From Adineta vaga (taxonomy: Eukaryota; Rotifera): DNA of 64,000 bases. A program made the translations under genes and the position numbers. Shown piece after piece: positions 48,678 to 63,600 of the stretch; the first letter of the stretch is position 1, and every line of letters begins with the position of its first letter. The stretch lies in contig CP075495.1 of assembly GCA_021613535.1 (NCBI GenBank), positions 12,028,001 through 12,092,000 of the forward strand, written 5' to 3'. The notes beneath the pieces are model-generated. The model was not told the origin of the DNA and did not search any database. It saw only the letters and a list, made by a program, of their open reading frames with translations.

Positions 48678-49613
48678 ATGTTAATATGGTTTAACAATAA
48701 TACAAATGTATCAACAGAAGATATGGATCAAATGAATATTTTTGCTACATATTATCCATTATTTCTTGTTATAACAGGTACATTTCTGAATTTTTTGACA
48801 TTTCTCATACTTAGTCGACCAATTTTTCGTGAAACCATTCGACGATCAACCTTATATTACATGCGTGCAATAGCTCTTTTTGATATATTGATGTTATATG
48901 GATGGAATCTTGATCATTTTCTTTCTCGAGCATTTCAATTTATGCTTCAAACATATTCAATTCCTACTTGTAAATTTTGTTCATTCTTAAATTATTTCTC
49001 TGCACAAATTTCTGCTTGGTTACGTGTGTCGATTTGTTTCGAACGATATTTAGCATTGAATTCTCCACATCAACTTTGGTTTAATCATTCGAAAAATGTT
49101 CTCATCATTATTCTATGTATTATATTAACATTTACTTTGATTAATTCCCATTTTTTTCTATTCGTCTGTTATTTGAATGATAATGGTACAGTGAATTTAA
49201 ATGCACGTTTATATGAAATCTATCCATTATGGGATTATATTAATCTAGGAATTTACAATTGTATTCCATTTCTTTTGATGACTTTATTCAATAGTAATGT
49301 TATTTATCATTTAATGCGTTTTCGTCATATTAGTACAATTCAAAATGCTCGTATTCAACATCGTTCAATATCAATTACACTTGTTACAACAACATTTCTC
49401 TTTTTAATTATGACTATACCAGCAACTATATCCTATGGTTTTTTCTATGCAACTGCAAGTCATTTTACTCTTCATTTTTTTGATTATATTCTCTATACAT
49501 ATCATATTTCATCGTTCTTTATATATTTAATTACTTTGCGAGAATTTCGAGAGGAAATCTTTTCGTTAATAATACCAAACAGTTGGCATGGAAGGCAATC
49601 ATTATTTCATTGA
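48678..49613 (+). CDS. Rhodopsin-like 7TM receptor, paralogue 7
   Basis: Intronless, 311 aa. N terminus with NNNTNVS sequons; LYYMRAIALFDILMLYGWNLDHFL, conserved Cys (PTCKFC) before TM3, ERY rather than DRY (CFERYLALNSPHQLWF), YPLWDYINLGIYNC, IQHRSISITLVTTTFLF and FREEIF tail. The Asp-to-Glu change in DRY is tolerated in many GPCRs. Loop 2 lacks the SRLHRTWF of the close paralogues, so this is a more divergent branch. Confidence 0.9.
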   Translation: MLIWFNNNTNVSTEDMDQMNIFATYYPLFLVITGTFLNFLTFLILSRPIFRETIRRSTLYYMRAIALFDILMLYGWNLDHFLSRAFQFMLQTYSIPTCKFCSFLNYFSAQISAWLRVSICFERYLALNSPHQLWFNHSKNVLIIILCIILTFTLINSHFFLFVCYLNDNGTVNLNARLYEIYPLWDYINLGIYNCIPFLLMTLFNSNVIYHLMRFRHISTIQNARIQHRSISITLVTTTFLFLIMTIPATISYGFFYATASHFTLHFFDYILYTYHISSFFIYLITLREFREEIFSLIIPNSWHGRQSLFH

Positions 49614-50062
49614 TTCGTTAAGAAGAATTATGTTTATCCGAACTTTATATCAATGTGAAATTTTATTTTGTCATATTTTGTTTTTGGTCTACGTAGATAT
49701 ATCTTTCAAAGAAAGTCTAAATTGTTATTTTAAACTGATTGTCTTTTGGTTTTCCTTGTTTTCTGTGTTGGTGGGAGTGACATGCATTAAATACAGTAAA
49801 AAAAAGGAGGAAAGAAGAGAAGAGAAGAGAAAAAAGAAAGAAAACCGACTTCACACATTCCAAATGATGAAAATTTTGTTATGGAAACTTAAAGAAGCAA
49901 AGAACAGAAATCTCGAATAAAAAAACAACAACGGTGATCAAATATGAAAGAGAGAAAGAGAAAGAAATATTGCGAATGATAAATTACGCATCTATGTATA
50001 TGTGGATGTAAATATATATGTATAAAGATAGATAAATATTTATAATTAATGTACACAAAAGA
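49614..50062. other. Convergent spacer between receptor and aPKC
   Basis: About 450 nt between two stops facing each other. It contains A/G-rich simple sequence near 49798-49845, which creates a spurious Lys/Glu-rich open frame. Probably both 3' UTRs. Confidence 0.5.
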
Positions 50063-52738
<2,676 letters not shown>

Positions 52739-52966
52739 CACAGTTTATATGGAAAACATTACGGAATGTATTGATCTAAAAAATTCTAATCAAATAAAAT
52801 GCCTAAGTTTCCTGAGAGAGAGAGAAAAGTTTTCTTCTAAAAAAATGTATCTTTAAGATCACAACAGACAACTAATTTTCGTATCTATACAACACAAATA
52901 CATATATAATATATACACACATTAAAGTTAAAAACATATATACGGGGAAAAAATGGGAAAAAGAAA

Positions 52967-54119
52967 TTACTCATGAACAATACGTTGATTTAGATTTCGA
53001 TGGAGTGGTTTAATGGCAGCTGAATTTCGTGATAAGCCAACACGAGATGGTTGAGTCGATGGAATAATAATTTTACTTGTTGGAAAACCGACTGGTGTAT
53101 TAGATTTCTTCTTTGAAATATCAGTTGATGTAACTAAATTGATAGAAAAGAGAAATGAAAAATAAAAGTTAATTCGTTGATATTTACCGGATGATTTTTC
53201 TTGAACACGTGTTGTTGATCGAATTGAATTGAGATCGATTGATTTAATTGTTGGCACTTCTGAAAAAAAGCCAGAAAAGATATTAGACTTTTCATTATTC
53301 TGATTTTAATTCGATTTACCTGAAGTTTTTGTTGTTTCTTTTGATTTACGAACTGGTTTCTTTTCAGGTGTTGGTTCTTCTTCATCAATTTCTTCCACTT
53401 CACCCACTTCATCGATACTAGATTCACTTTCAGCGACATCATCATCTATGGTAACATTTACGAATATTACAATTGAACAATATCATATTTTACCTTCTTC
53501 TTCTTCTTCTTCTTCTCGTTTCATTCGTTTACTTTTTGGTAAAGAATTTTCATCCTGTTCATTCGATTCTTTTTCTGTTGTTTTACTTGCTAGAAAAGAA
53601 TAAAATTCATTCTTTCATGATTTATGCGGATGTATTCTTACTATGACTTGATTCTGTTGATTGACTAGTTGTACTTTCATCATCACGATTAACAATTGGA
53701 ATTTCGATTGATACTTCAGTTTCTTTTGAAAGTTTAAGAACTAAATCAAGTTCTTCTTGTTCAGCTTTAGATACTCTAATCAAATATGAAAATCAATGAT
53801 TGAAAACATTTGAAATAAAAACAAACTTTTCATTTCGTTTTCGTGGTGGTTGTCGATTTGAAGTTTTTGTTTCTTTTAGTTGTTTATCTGTTGTTGCACG
53901 AGTTTGTTTTGATTTATCATTTTTAGAAATAAAATCTAAATGAAATCAAAGAAAATAGACTATAACAACTAATAGACAAGATTTTCTCTACCATCATCAT
54001 CATCACCACCACGTTCTGTATATGAGACTGATTTTGCTGAACTACATATTTGGAGAAAGAAAAGAATTATACAAACAATCGAATACATGAATGTTGACAT
54101 ACCGTTTTGCACCGGGCAT
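52967..54119 (-). CDS. RAD51AP1: RAD51-associated protein 1 homologue
   Basis: Eight small exons: 54119-54103 (17 nt), 54041-53992, 53935-53827, 53775-53642, 53589-53494, 53445-53320, 53259-53188, 53133-52967; 256 aa (human 335-352). RAD51AP1 binds DNA and stimulates RAD51 D-loop formation. Three islands match in order: an N-terminal KSVSY...DDDDDFIS segment, an acidic-hydrophobic helix EQEELDLVLKLSKE (where vertebrates have DLEVALALSVKE), and the C-terminal RAD51-binding motif RVGLSRNSAAIKPLHRN. The rest is Lys/Glu-rich and disordered. All phases close. The identification rests on short motifs in a low-complexity protein, so it is less certain than its neighbours. An acceptor-like ttttag lies about 15 nt upstream of the ATG. 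Confidence 0.75.
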
Positions 54120-54569
54120 ATTTATTTAAATATCTAAAAAACACAAGATTTCAATAGTTTTTTTTATATGTCAACGTCAAATTATTATGCGTAAGTGAGT
54201 TTGATTTTTTTTAGGAAAATGTCATAAAATGAGTCATATTATTGAGAGGAGAAGAAAAAAGAACCTTTGCAACAGCATATACTGTTGTTAATATATGCAT
54301 CGTGTGAAAAACAATATTGACAATCAACATCACGAATTCAGATATTGATATATTTAGTTAATATCCAAGAATTTCAGATGTTTTTATCTAAAATATATGA
54401 AGAAAAAAGAAACTTTATTATTCATACAAATATCATTCATTTTATTAAATTTTTCTTTATTAAAATAATAAGAAGAAGAACAAATTGATAAATGTAAATA
54501 ATGACTGTATTCAATGAATAATTTTATCGTTTAACAATATCTATTGCCATTTATATATATATATATATA
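54120..54569. other. Spacer between VPS37 and RAD51AP1 genes
   Basis: About 450 nt between co-directional minus-strand genes; holds a TA dinucleotide tract (54551-54570) overlapping the end of the VPS37 gene. No gene seen. Confidence 0.5.
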
Positions 54570-55322
54570 TTAATTCGCATTCAAAAATGATGATCCAGGA
54601 GAAATATGTAATAAATCACGAAATTTTTCAGCTTTTATTTTTAATTCATGTGCGCGTTTACGATCTTCAATAAAGCGACGTTCGAATTCTGTCACTTCTT
54701 CTTCACTTTTTGCGCCATAGAAAAAGTCTTCGGCTGTTTCCTGAAATTAAAAAAACAAAATTATCTTTCCGCTCAAGAACTCATATATCAATAAATATCA
54801 CTACGAAAGAGTCTGTTTTGCATACCTCAGTAGCTCGTTCAAGTTCTGATGCTGCCGTTTGTAAAAGTACCCAAGTCATTTCTGGATTGTTTTCACCGAT
54901 TTGTTCTTCTAATAAAAGACAAGACTTTATTTCGGATAAATATGAAATTATTTTACCATATTGTTGTCGAACAAGATTATATTCTTCTTTTGCTTTATTA
55001 AGTTCATCATATACTTCTCGAAGTTTTTCTCGTTCATCTGAGAGTACAGGTTCTTTATCAAGATTTTCGATTGCTAAACGATTTATACTTGTTTTTAAAC
55101 TTTCTTTGATTGTTTCCATATGCTGAATCTAAAAATAAAATCTTCTAAAATGATTGAAATCATTTCAAAGAAAATATCTCTTACTTCATTAAGATTACTA
55201 ATAAATTTGTTGATCTCATCGTGATTATTCACTAATTTTTGTAAATCATCGGAATTTTTCTGACTGATTATATTTCGTACTTCATTCAAACCATTATCAT
55301 GATTTGCATAATAGCCGTTCAT
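54570..55322 (-). CDS. VPS37: ESCRT-I subunit VPS37
   Basis: Three exons: 55322-55185, 55128-54826, 54740-54570; 203 aa. VPS37 joins TSG101, VPS28 and MVB12 in ESCRT-I for sorting ubiquitinated cargo into multivesicular bodies. It reads as one Mod(r) domain: N-terminal helix (LQKLVNNHDEINKFISNLNE), a long coiled coil (KEPVLSDEREKLREVYDEL, YNLVRQQYGKI), ASELERATEETAEDFFYG matching the family's EESENMAEKFLEG block, and a final RRFIEDRKRAHELKIKAEKF helix. No UEV-like N-terminal extension, so it is of the VPS37B/C/D type without a Pro-rich tail. Assignment is by pattern over coiled-coil sequence; moderate certainty. Confidence 0.8.
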
Positions 55323-56248
55323 AATGTTATTTTGAAAAAAGCAACACTTAAGAGTGAATATTTCTTTGCTTGTTTCGTTCTTTCTCTTCGTTTAAACAAA
55401 TAAAATAGGTCATGATTCATTTTAACTGCACGCCTTTTGCCATTGATGTTTAAATCACCAATCAGAATAGAGAAAGAATTTTTTATCATTTTTATTCTCA
55501 ATTTAAATTAAATAACACATACAATGTGAAAAGAACAAAATTTAGTTTAATTTTATCCATATCGTAGAAACATTCAACAATAACAATAGGATTCTTCTAG
55601 TTTTATCGCAAAAATCAGAATATGGTTCTTCTCATATCAAAGGAACAAAATCATCATCCAATTTTAGTTTGTATCTTCTTGATAAAACCGATATTGAATC
55701 TCGGTTCAAGAGTAACAATTCTTATAATTAGAAATAGTTCATAATTTAACTGCTTGTCAAACTATATTTATTCTGATTGAGATAAAAATAGACTTTTCCT
55801 TTTGCAAAAGAATCCACTCACACACGTCGAAATTTGTGTTTTATTTTTGCATAAACAAGAAAAGATATGTGCCACTGATATTTAGTCAGGCGACTAAGTC
55901 ACGTGAAGAACAATGTTTTACTAATACTACTTGTTTTTTCAAGTATTCACACATTCCATATAGATAGATATATGATCGATTATAATCTATGTTTCAATCA
56001 CACATTTATATGTATATATATATATATAATTCTTGTTCAACTATATATACTTTCAATCGTTTGTTTGTCATGCTGTACTCTATCAGAGTCTATCTCAAGA
56101 GAAAGAATGAATATGGAGGCGATAGCAAAAAAATGTTCTCTAAAATGCCATATATACATGATAATCACATTTTTTCATTCTACTTTTATTTAATATCGAA
56201 TCACAGTGGGTGAATTCGACGTCATATAATTGTTTTTTATAAACAAAT
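55323..56248. other. Divergent intergenic region between VPS37 and LEG1-like gene
   Basis: About 930 nt, likely holding both promoters. TA tracts near 56009-56029. Open frames at 55903-56193 and 55989-56213 overlap each other and look compositional. Confidence 0.5.
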
Positions 56249-57343
56249 TTGAACTCTTTTGCAATGCATAGTTTAATAGTCTCAATAGTACTTTTACTAT
56301 CTTTCTCTATAACTATCGACGTTGATGCAATTGATGACAAACAAAGCTTTTATCCACCATTTTGGCATTTTGTTCCTTCATCTTTAAATGAATTTCCATT
56401 AGTAAATAATTCATTAGCTCCATATCGATTAATTGATCCATGGTTTTATCCTCATAGACTTGGTTTATATAAGATTTTGATCAATGTAACTACATCTTAC
56501 ATGCCGTTTAGTTCATCATCCAATGCATCAAATATTCTCTTTGCATTACCCTCTCAATTGGGTTGGCAATTTAGTTCAAATCGTCTATTTACTAATGGTA
56601 CAATGTATATATCAACGAAAAGTTGGTGGGCATCTGCTAATTATTATCTATCTGTAATACCATTTCTAATTGCAGTGGATATTGGTTTGATAAAAACCGA
56701 ATCATTTCGAATAGTTCAACAAGAAAACTTTTGTACAGACTCTCAACAATGTTTGAAACAAATTCCAAATGCAATGATACAATGGTCTTTATTTTTCTTT
56801 CATCTGCAAAAATCAGCATCATGTTTTGCTAAGGAGAAACTTACGCCACGTCGTATTGATAAATGTTATTTAGGACAAATGTGGTCAGCATATAAAAGTT
56901 CTATTTATGATGGTTTACCATTAGTTCAATCGAAATTAGATTATTTACCATCCAAAGAAGAGAAATTATTTGGTCTTGGTTGGGCAAGATTACTTAATTT
57001 GATTTCTATGACAAGAAAAAATACAAATTTATATGAAACAATTAAAAATCAACGAAAATTTTTACCATTTCGAATGTTACAAGTATCAGATCGATCGACG
57101 AATTCAACCGATTTATCCGATTCCGTAAATAATTCACTGAAAGTTCTCTTTTCATTTCGTTATGATCGATTAACTGTTATTGAACATTTTTGGCAAAAAC
57201 TAACATGCAATTATGAAGGAAGAATCTATGCTCAACAAATATTGGAAGCAATGGCTCTATCGAAATTACTTGCTTTTCATTATTTAGTAAAAGCAACTGT
57301 AAATACATTGGTTTATAATTGTGATTCTTTATCTGATGTTTAA
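56249..57343 (+). CDS. LEG1-like: LEG1-like secreted protein
   Basis: Intronless, 364 aa. Signal peptide at residues 6-28 (IVSIVLLLSFSI); the Met at residue 6 (56264) is an equally good start. Vertebrate LEG1 (liver-enriched gene 1) is a secreted glycoprotein; mammalian forms occur in saliva and mucus, and the molecular function is unsettled. Family blocks are clear: PWFYPHRLGLYKILINVT, NILFALPSQLGWQFSSNRLF, KSWWASANYYLSVIPFL, and paired Cys in ENFCTDSQQCLKQ. Several N-glycosylation sequons are present. The absence of introns in a region where most genes are split is notable and could indicate a retrocopy or family-typical structure in this lineage. Confidence 0.86.
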   Translation: MNSFAMHSLIVSIVLLLSFSITIDVDAIDDKQSFYPPFWHFVPSSLNEFPLVNNSLAPYRLIDPWFYPHRLGLYKILINVTTSYMPFSSSSNASNILFALPSQLGWQFSSNRLFTNGTMYISTKSWWASANYYLSVIPFLIAVDIGLIKTESFRIVQQENFCTDSQQCLKQIPNAMIQWSLFFFHLQKSASCFAKEKLTPRRIDKCYLGQMWSAYKSSIYDGLPLVQSKLDYLPSKEEKLFGLGWARLLNLISMTRKNTNLYETIKNQRKFLPFRMLQVSDRSTNSTDLSDSVNNSLKVLFSFRYDRLTVIEHFWQKLTCNYEGRIYAQQILEAMALSKLLAFHYLVKATVNTLVYNCDSLSDV

Positions 57344-57710
57344 CAAAAATTGAGTTGATACATCTTGAATATAATTTACATTAATGATTTTGAAAACAAA
57401 ACAACAACAACAACAACAACTGTATTTTACTTATTCTTACTGTTCGATAGATTTTAACTATATTTTTGTTTTGTAATCAGAAAAGAAATATTAGACAGAA
57501 GTTTTATTCTAATATCGATTTAGTTTGCTTTGGATGATATTGTAACATGAAAATAGATTTCTAGTTTGTGAATAGTGAACATTTATTTATTGCTTTTGTA
57601 TATGTATGCGAAAAGAGTTTCAGTTATTGCATAAATATCTATAAAAGGAATGATTAGAAAATAAAGCGAAAAAAAATAGATTATTTTTTCATCTGAATAG
57701 AGTTTTCGTT
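57344..57710. other. Convergent spacer between LEG1-like and DNAJB13
   Basis: About 370 nt between two facing stops, with a CAA trinucleotide repeat at 57398-57420. Probably both 3' UTRs. Confidence 0.5.
57398..57420. repeat. (AAC)n microsatellite
   Basis: Seven to eight AAC units just downstream of the LEG1-like stop codon. Confidence 0.9.
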
Positions 57711-59069
57711 TTAATCTTCAAAGGTATTATTCTTTCTTCGATGTTGATTTTGTTGTTGTTGATGTTGTTTTTTATCATTTGGATTATGTATTAATGCTTC
57801 ACGTATGTATAATTTCTGGTCTGAATTTAATTTTTGTGGATATTCAACATCAAATTCAATGATTAAATCTCCGTATTTATCGGGATTACTCATCAATGGC
57901 ATACCTTGACTTGGTATGCGTTTTTTATAGCCAGGTCTAAAATAAAAATAAGAATTAAGTTAGTCAAAAGAAATCATTTCATTTTTCTAACCGAACAATT
58001 TCATTGATTGGAATATCTAATAATCTTCCATCAAGATGTTCAATATGTAATGTAATTCCAGTTAATGCATGTCCTAAATTAATCTTAGCTGTATGAATAA
58101 GATCGGCATTTTCTCGACGAAAATTTGGATGTGGTTTATCTTTAACTGTAAATACAATATCGGATGGTATATTATTTGGACCTTGATCACCTTCGCCTTC
58201 ATATGTTACTTTTATGCCAGGTAACCAACCACGTTTGACAGTAATCGAAAGAATTTTTTCTCGAATACTCGATGTTATACAATCTTCATTTAAAACCTAG
58301 TATAAAAAATACATGTATTAATCGAGATGGCTTTGTTTCTTTCGTTTTGTCTTTACTCGTCGACTTATTTTGATTTTTTTTATTGCACCATGATAACAAT
58401 CTTCAAGTGAAAGTAAGAGATCACGAACAATTGGCGGATCTTTTTTCTTTCGACCACGACCATCTACACAACCAAAACCTAAACTACGATCTTGTGCAGC
58501 ACTGATATAAAAATCTAAATAAATAAATAAATGCAATTATTGTATTTCACTTTCTTATCTTTAATTTTACCTGCAAAAGGATTGTCTCCACCAAAAAATT
58601 CTCGAAATACTTTATCAGCATCACCATGAAATACATATTCTTCTGACCATTCATTTTCTACACCTTAAAATAGATATACTCATTTCGAATTTATTAGAAT
58701 ATAACAAAATGAAATAAAAACCTGTTGGTACACCACATCGTAGACCTTCTTCACCAAATTGATCATAAATTGCTCGTCTTTTATCTTAATTCAGAATAAA
58801 ATAAATATCTATTGAAGTAATCAATAAACAAAGATAACATACGATCACTTAATATATCATATGCTTCAGCAAGATCATTAAATTTTGAAGATACATTTAG
58901 ATCATTAGGATTTTTTAATGGATGATATTTCAATGCTAATCGTCGGTAACTAAAGAAAATGTATGTGAACAAATTCGAAAACGTCCGTTATGAGATCTTA
59001 CGCTGCTTTTATATCTTTATCCTTTGCACTTCGAGTTAATTGAAGAATTTGATATGGATCTTTCGACAT
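57711..59069 (-). CDS. DNAJB13: DNAJB13 radial-spoke J-domain protein
   Basis: Seven exons: 59069-59002, 58949-58843, 58784-58722, 58663-58571, 58514-58357, 58296-57992, 57936-57711; 339 aa (human 316). Type II Hsp40 of axonemal radial spokes in cilia and sperm. The J domain carries HPL (His32-Pro33-Leu34) instead of HPD, exactly as in vertebrate DNAJB13, so it should not stimulate Hsp70 in the usual way. Family-specific blocks: [82 protein letters not shown]. The last exon adds a Gln/His/Asn-rich tail absent from human. Two C-terminal beta domains are complete. Confidence 0.96.
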
Positions 59070-59614
59070 TTCTAATCAATATACTTCTTGCAATTGCAAA
59101 ATGAATAACTCTTTTGAAAACAAATGCGCTCTATCTCGTTGCTAGAAAAGAGGAATGTTACTCTTGCCATCAATATCTTCTCTCACATAGCAACGACTTC
59201 ATTGTTATACAGCAAACAAGCGACATCCACAAGGATGTTATATTACATTCACATACTCAATATAAATATAGAAACAAAAGAATTCGACAAGTAAAATGAG
59301 ATTTTATTTATCGACAGGAATTTGATATATTTACAGACTCATTTTAATTGCTTAATGTATTTTTAAAATTATCACAAGTTTTCTTCTTCAAAAAAGAAAA
59401 ATCAAGATATTTTTAATTGTATATTATTAACGAAAGTACTGAAATCGTTCGACATAACAGTATAAGGTTGAAACTTGTTGAATATGTTACTGTAATCAAT
59501 GAAATATCAACGATGGATGAAATTATTATTTTCATTTCGGTTGACCGAAAATAACAAAAATATAATTAGAAAGATATGATCTCTGACTCTCTAGTCTTTT
59601 TGGCATTTCTTTTT

Positions 59615-59645
<31 letters not shown>

Positions 59646-60646
59646 TTCTCCTACTCATTGTTTGTTTTGTTTCGTATGGCCAAAAACAGATCATATCTGT
59701 ATATAGAAGAAAAAAGAACTTCGTTATCAGAACAACATAACCCCATCATCTAATATCGATTATTAAGTAAGTGCGATTAAGAATAATGAATTGAATTTTT
59801 AGTTATTAGTCAACTAAAATCCTGTTTCTTTTCTTTTTTTTTGATAATTATATAGGCATCATAAATCCAAGTCAAGGAATTGTTCTCGAGAGAAATGAGA
59901 AAAGACATTGAGTACTTTATAACTTTACATACATTGTTAGAAAAAGAAATTCATCATCCTTTTACATCACACATCCGATCATTAATCATATTAAAAGAAA
60001 AACGTCATTATTATCACCGGAAACTATTTTTTCTTCTTTCTTTAGAGAGAAAAATCATCTTTCGTTTTCCATCGAACAAGACGCTTAATATATTTTCTAT
60101 TCTTTTGCATACATCTAGTGACATCTATCTTATTTTCTCTCGTGTATATACGATTCTAACAAGAAAGATGATAATAAAACGATCAATTTATTAAAGGAAA
60201 TATTGATAAAAAATAAAATGAGTATTTCTATTCGTTTGACATATCATGTCGAAAGATCAGTTACAAAACAGAGACTTTTTACATAGTTAATGGCGCTTAA
60301 CAACGGCTGCTGATTCGTTCTTTTTCCATCTCTTTCTTTTCTTTCCCTACAACAGAACTGTAGAAATCTATTTGAAATAATTTCATTATTTTAAAATGTT
60401 TTTTTTTTCTTTTTTCTTCTTTTCGTTTAGGTAGATATTGTTTTGTTTCCATATTTGATTCGATCGAGTTAATTATCGAAAATATTTTTTTCCTTACATT
60501 CTAGTCTTCCTCAATCTATTCTTTTCTTGTGTGTATGATTTTCTTAATTAATCGATTATTTATCGAATAAAACAATAACAAACTCAAAAAGCCAATAAAA
60601 AAAAGAAGAAGAAGAAGAGAATCATTTTATTCGAAATAAAAAACCA
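59070..60646. other. Divergent intergenic region between DNAJB13 and CDC14
   Basis: About 1.6 kb, likely containing both promoters and the CDC14 5' UTR. It holds a (TTTC)n microsatellite at about 59616-59644 and other pyrimidine-rich tracts near 60330-60430. The open frame at 59880-60194 plus has no family character. Confidence 0.5.
59616..59644. repeat. (TTTC)n microsatellite
   Basis: About seven tandem TTTC units in non-coding sequence upstream of CDC14. Confidence 0.9.
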
Positions 60647-63600
60647 ATGATCGATGGCAATGTTGGAGGGGGTGGTAACGAGACCGATATTATCGGTAGC
60701 GCATCCGAAATTATTAAAGATCGTCTTTATTTCGCCACATTACGTATACGACCTAAATCAACTGTAAACACACATTTTTTTTCTGTCGATGATGAATTTA
60801 TTTATGAAAAGTAAGATTGAAAAAAAAGGAAATAATTCAATTTCAATTATTTATGATTTTTTTTTCTCTTAGTTTTTATGCTGATTTTGGTCCATTGAAT
60901 TTAGCAGTTGTTCATCGATATTGTACAAAATTGAATAAGAAATTAAATGTATAAAAACAAGCAATTAACTGAACGTCTCATTGATAATCTTTCTTTTCTT
61001 GTTCGTATTATTTTAGAATCCTACATTAGGACATAAGAGACTTATTCATCATACAACATTTGATCCAAAGAAACGAGCAAATGCAGCATTTCTTATTGCT
61101 GCTTATTCAGTAAGAAAGAAGTCATTTCTGTTTCCAATCAAGTATTTTTTTTATACATTATTTGTAGGTTATCTATTTGAAACGAACACCTGAAGATGCA
61201 TACAAACCATTAGTGAGTGGTATTAATGCTGTTCATCCATTTTTACCTTTCCGAGATGCATCACTTGGCTCATCATCATATAATCTTACATTACTTGACA
61301 CATTACAAGGACTCTATAAGGTTAAAATCTATTCCATGGATGTTTTATTGTTAATAGTAGAGATGTATCATTTTAGGCAATGCTTCACGGATTTTTTGAT
61401 TTCGAAAATTTCGATTTAGAAGAATATGAACATTATGAAGTAAGTTTTAAATTGAAATATCAAAACAAAAAAAAAGAAAAGTTTCATGTGTCATTTTTAG
61501 AAAGTAGAAAATGGAGATTTAAATTGGATTGTACCTCGTAAATTATTAGCCTTTTCCGGTCCACATGCAAAAAGTAAAATAGAGAATGTATGTTCATATC
61601 TTTAATGTTTTGATATTCTTTTGAATCATCTAATCTTATTTTATTCTTCTTAATTAAAAGGGTTATCCATTACATGCACCTGAAGCATATTTTACTTATT
61701 TTCGTAAACGTAATGTGACTACAATTGTACGTTTAAATAAGAAAATTTATGATGCAAAACGATTTATTGATGCTGGTTTTGATCATTATGAACTATTTTT
61801 TAATGATGGTAGTACACCGAGTGATGCGATTACATTGAAATTTTTGAGTATTGTTGAACAAGCAAAAGGAGCTGTTGCTGTTCATTGTAAAGGTAATGAA
61901 GAGAAAAATAGATTGAATAATTAAAATAATACGTATATTTGCTTTTATCCAATCATTTATAGCTGGTCTTGGTCGAACGGGTACTTTGATCGGTGCATAT
62001 CTAATGAAACATTACAAATTTACAGCAGCTGAAATTATTGCTTGGTTAAGGATATGTCGACCGGGATCGGTTATTGGACCTCAACAAAATTATCTCGAAG
62101 AGTAAAGATTCTCGTTTAGTCATTCATTCATAATGGAAAATGATTGTTTCTAGAAAACAAGCGTGGCTATGGTCATTAGGTGATATGTATCGAATTAAAG
62201 ATCGTCCACGATATATGTCAACTTACGGTATCAATTCTACTATGGATACGACTGGACATAATCTACTTCGATACTCAATAGGAGACTCTAATAATAATAA
62301 TGATGTACGTATTTTATCTATCAAAAGGAATGATTTTTTACTCATAAATGTATATATAGGTCATTTTCAAAGAAGAAAATGATAATGAGATAACACAAGG
62401 TGATCGATTGAATGAAATAAAAGCGCGTCGTATGCAGCAACACCATTCCACAGGACCATCTCATTGGGCTTCTCCAAACGTTAATGTGACGTCGAGTTTA
62501 ACGTAAGATTATTTATTTCTTTTCTTCTCTTTTTCTTGTTTTGATGAAAAGCCTTTCAAATCTAAACTAGTGCGAAAAAGAAGCTTTTGCATGTTTAACA
62601 AAAAATAACTAATCATTTAGATGTAAATATTGTAATAAAACTTATCAGTCATCAGCAACATTGATCAAACATATGAAAAATCAACATACAAATCAATTCT
62701 CCGTTACATGTAATCAATGTATCAACAGATCATTTTCAACAAAAAAAGCTTTACAAATACATCAAAATCGTATGCATAAGAACAATAATGCTATCGCCGA
62801 TGGTGGTGGTACCGCTAGGTACTTGAGATTAGTTTCTAATCGCATGGGTGAATTGTTCATGTTGAAAAATCATGATCATAGGAAAATAGTTGTAATTAAC
62901 TAATCAACAAATTGTTTGGGAAAATTTGGTTTTTACTTTTTATTTGTTGCTCGCTATTCATTTTTATTGCTCGAAAGCTGCTCGTTGAGTGATAGGGAAT
63001 GGGTGTTGTTTGGTGTAAGAGAAATATTTTTTTCTAGTCTGTTCACAAGACCTTTATCGCCAGCAGCAATCACGGATGATGAACATGTAGCACCACTTCG
63101 ACTATACAAGAACCGTGCAGTTACGGCTCCTATCAATATTCATGAAACACATCGATCGACTCTATTTGCTACACTTCATTCACAAAGGTGTTTTCATGAA
63201 AGAAGATTTCAGATTGCCTTTGTCATATATATATCAACTGTCCTTTCGCTTTTATATTTTCAGTTGTTTCATTAGGCATCCTCTTTTTGCCTGTTTGACC
63301 GTGTGTATAAAAACCGTTCCTTTTATGCATGATTTAGTACCTTTTTGGTGATAAAAAATAACAGGCCAACGCTAAATGTTTTCCATTGTTTTATTGATTT
63401 TATATTAAAAATTTGATTTTCTTCATACAGCTTTGATCCATCGTCGACATACAAACGTGCTCAAACAGCATTGATATCAACTGGTAGTGTTCCAATTCAT
63501 AATGTTTCATCATCGATGAGTCCATCGGCTAATCTACGTCGTAGCTATGCACCGGTATCAAATACACCTTCGAACACACTATTGAATTCTAATACACGAA

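Noticed and set aside
49588-49920. Frame with Lys/Glu-rich end after receptor paralogue 7
   Set aside because: Overlaps the receptor end and depends on A/G simple sequence; likely 3' UTR.
59616-59644. TTTC repeat as a possible CRISPR or satellite array
   Set aside because: Simple tetranucleotide microsatellite without spacers, in a eukaryotic context.
59880-60194. 104-codon frame upstream of CDC14
   Set aside because: No family character; AT-rich intergenic sequence.
62916-63275. 119-codon frame as an independent gene
   Set aside because: Only the part 63038-63187 has splice sites and phase fitting CDC14; the rest looks like intron sequence.
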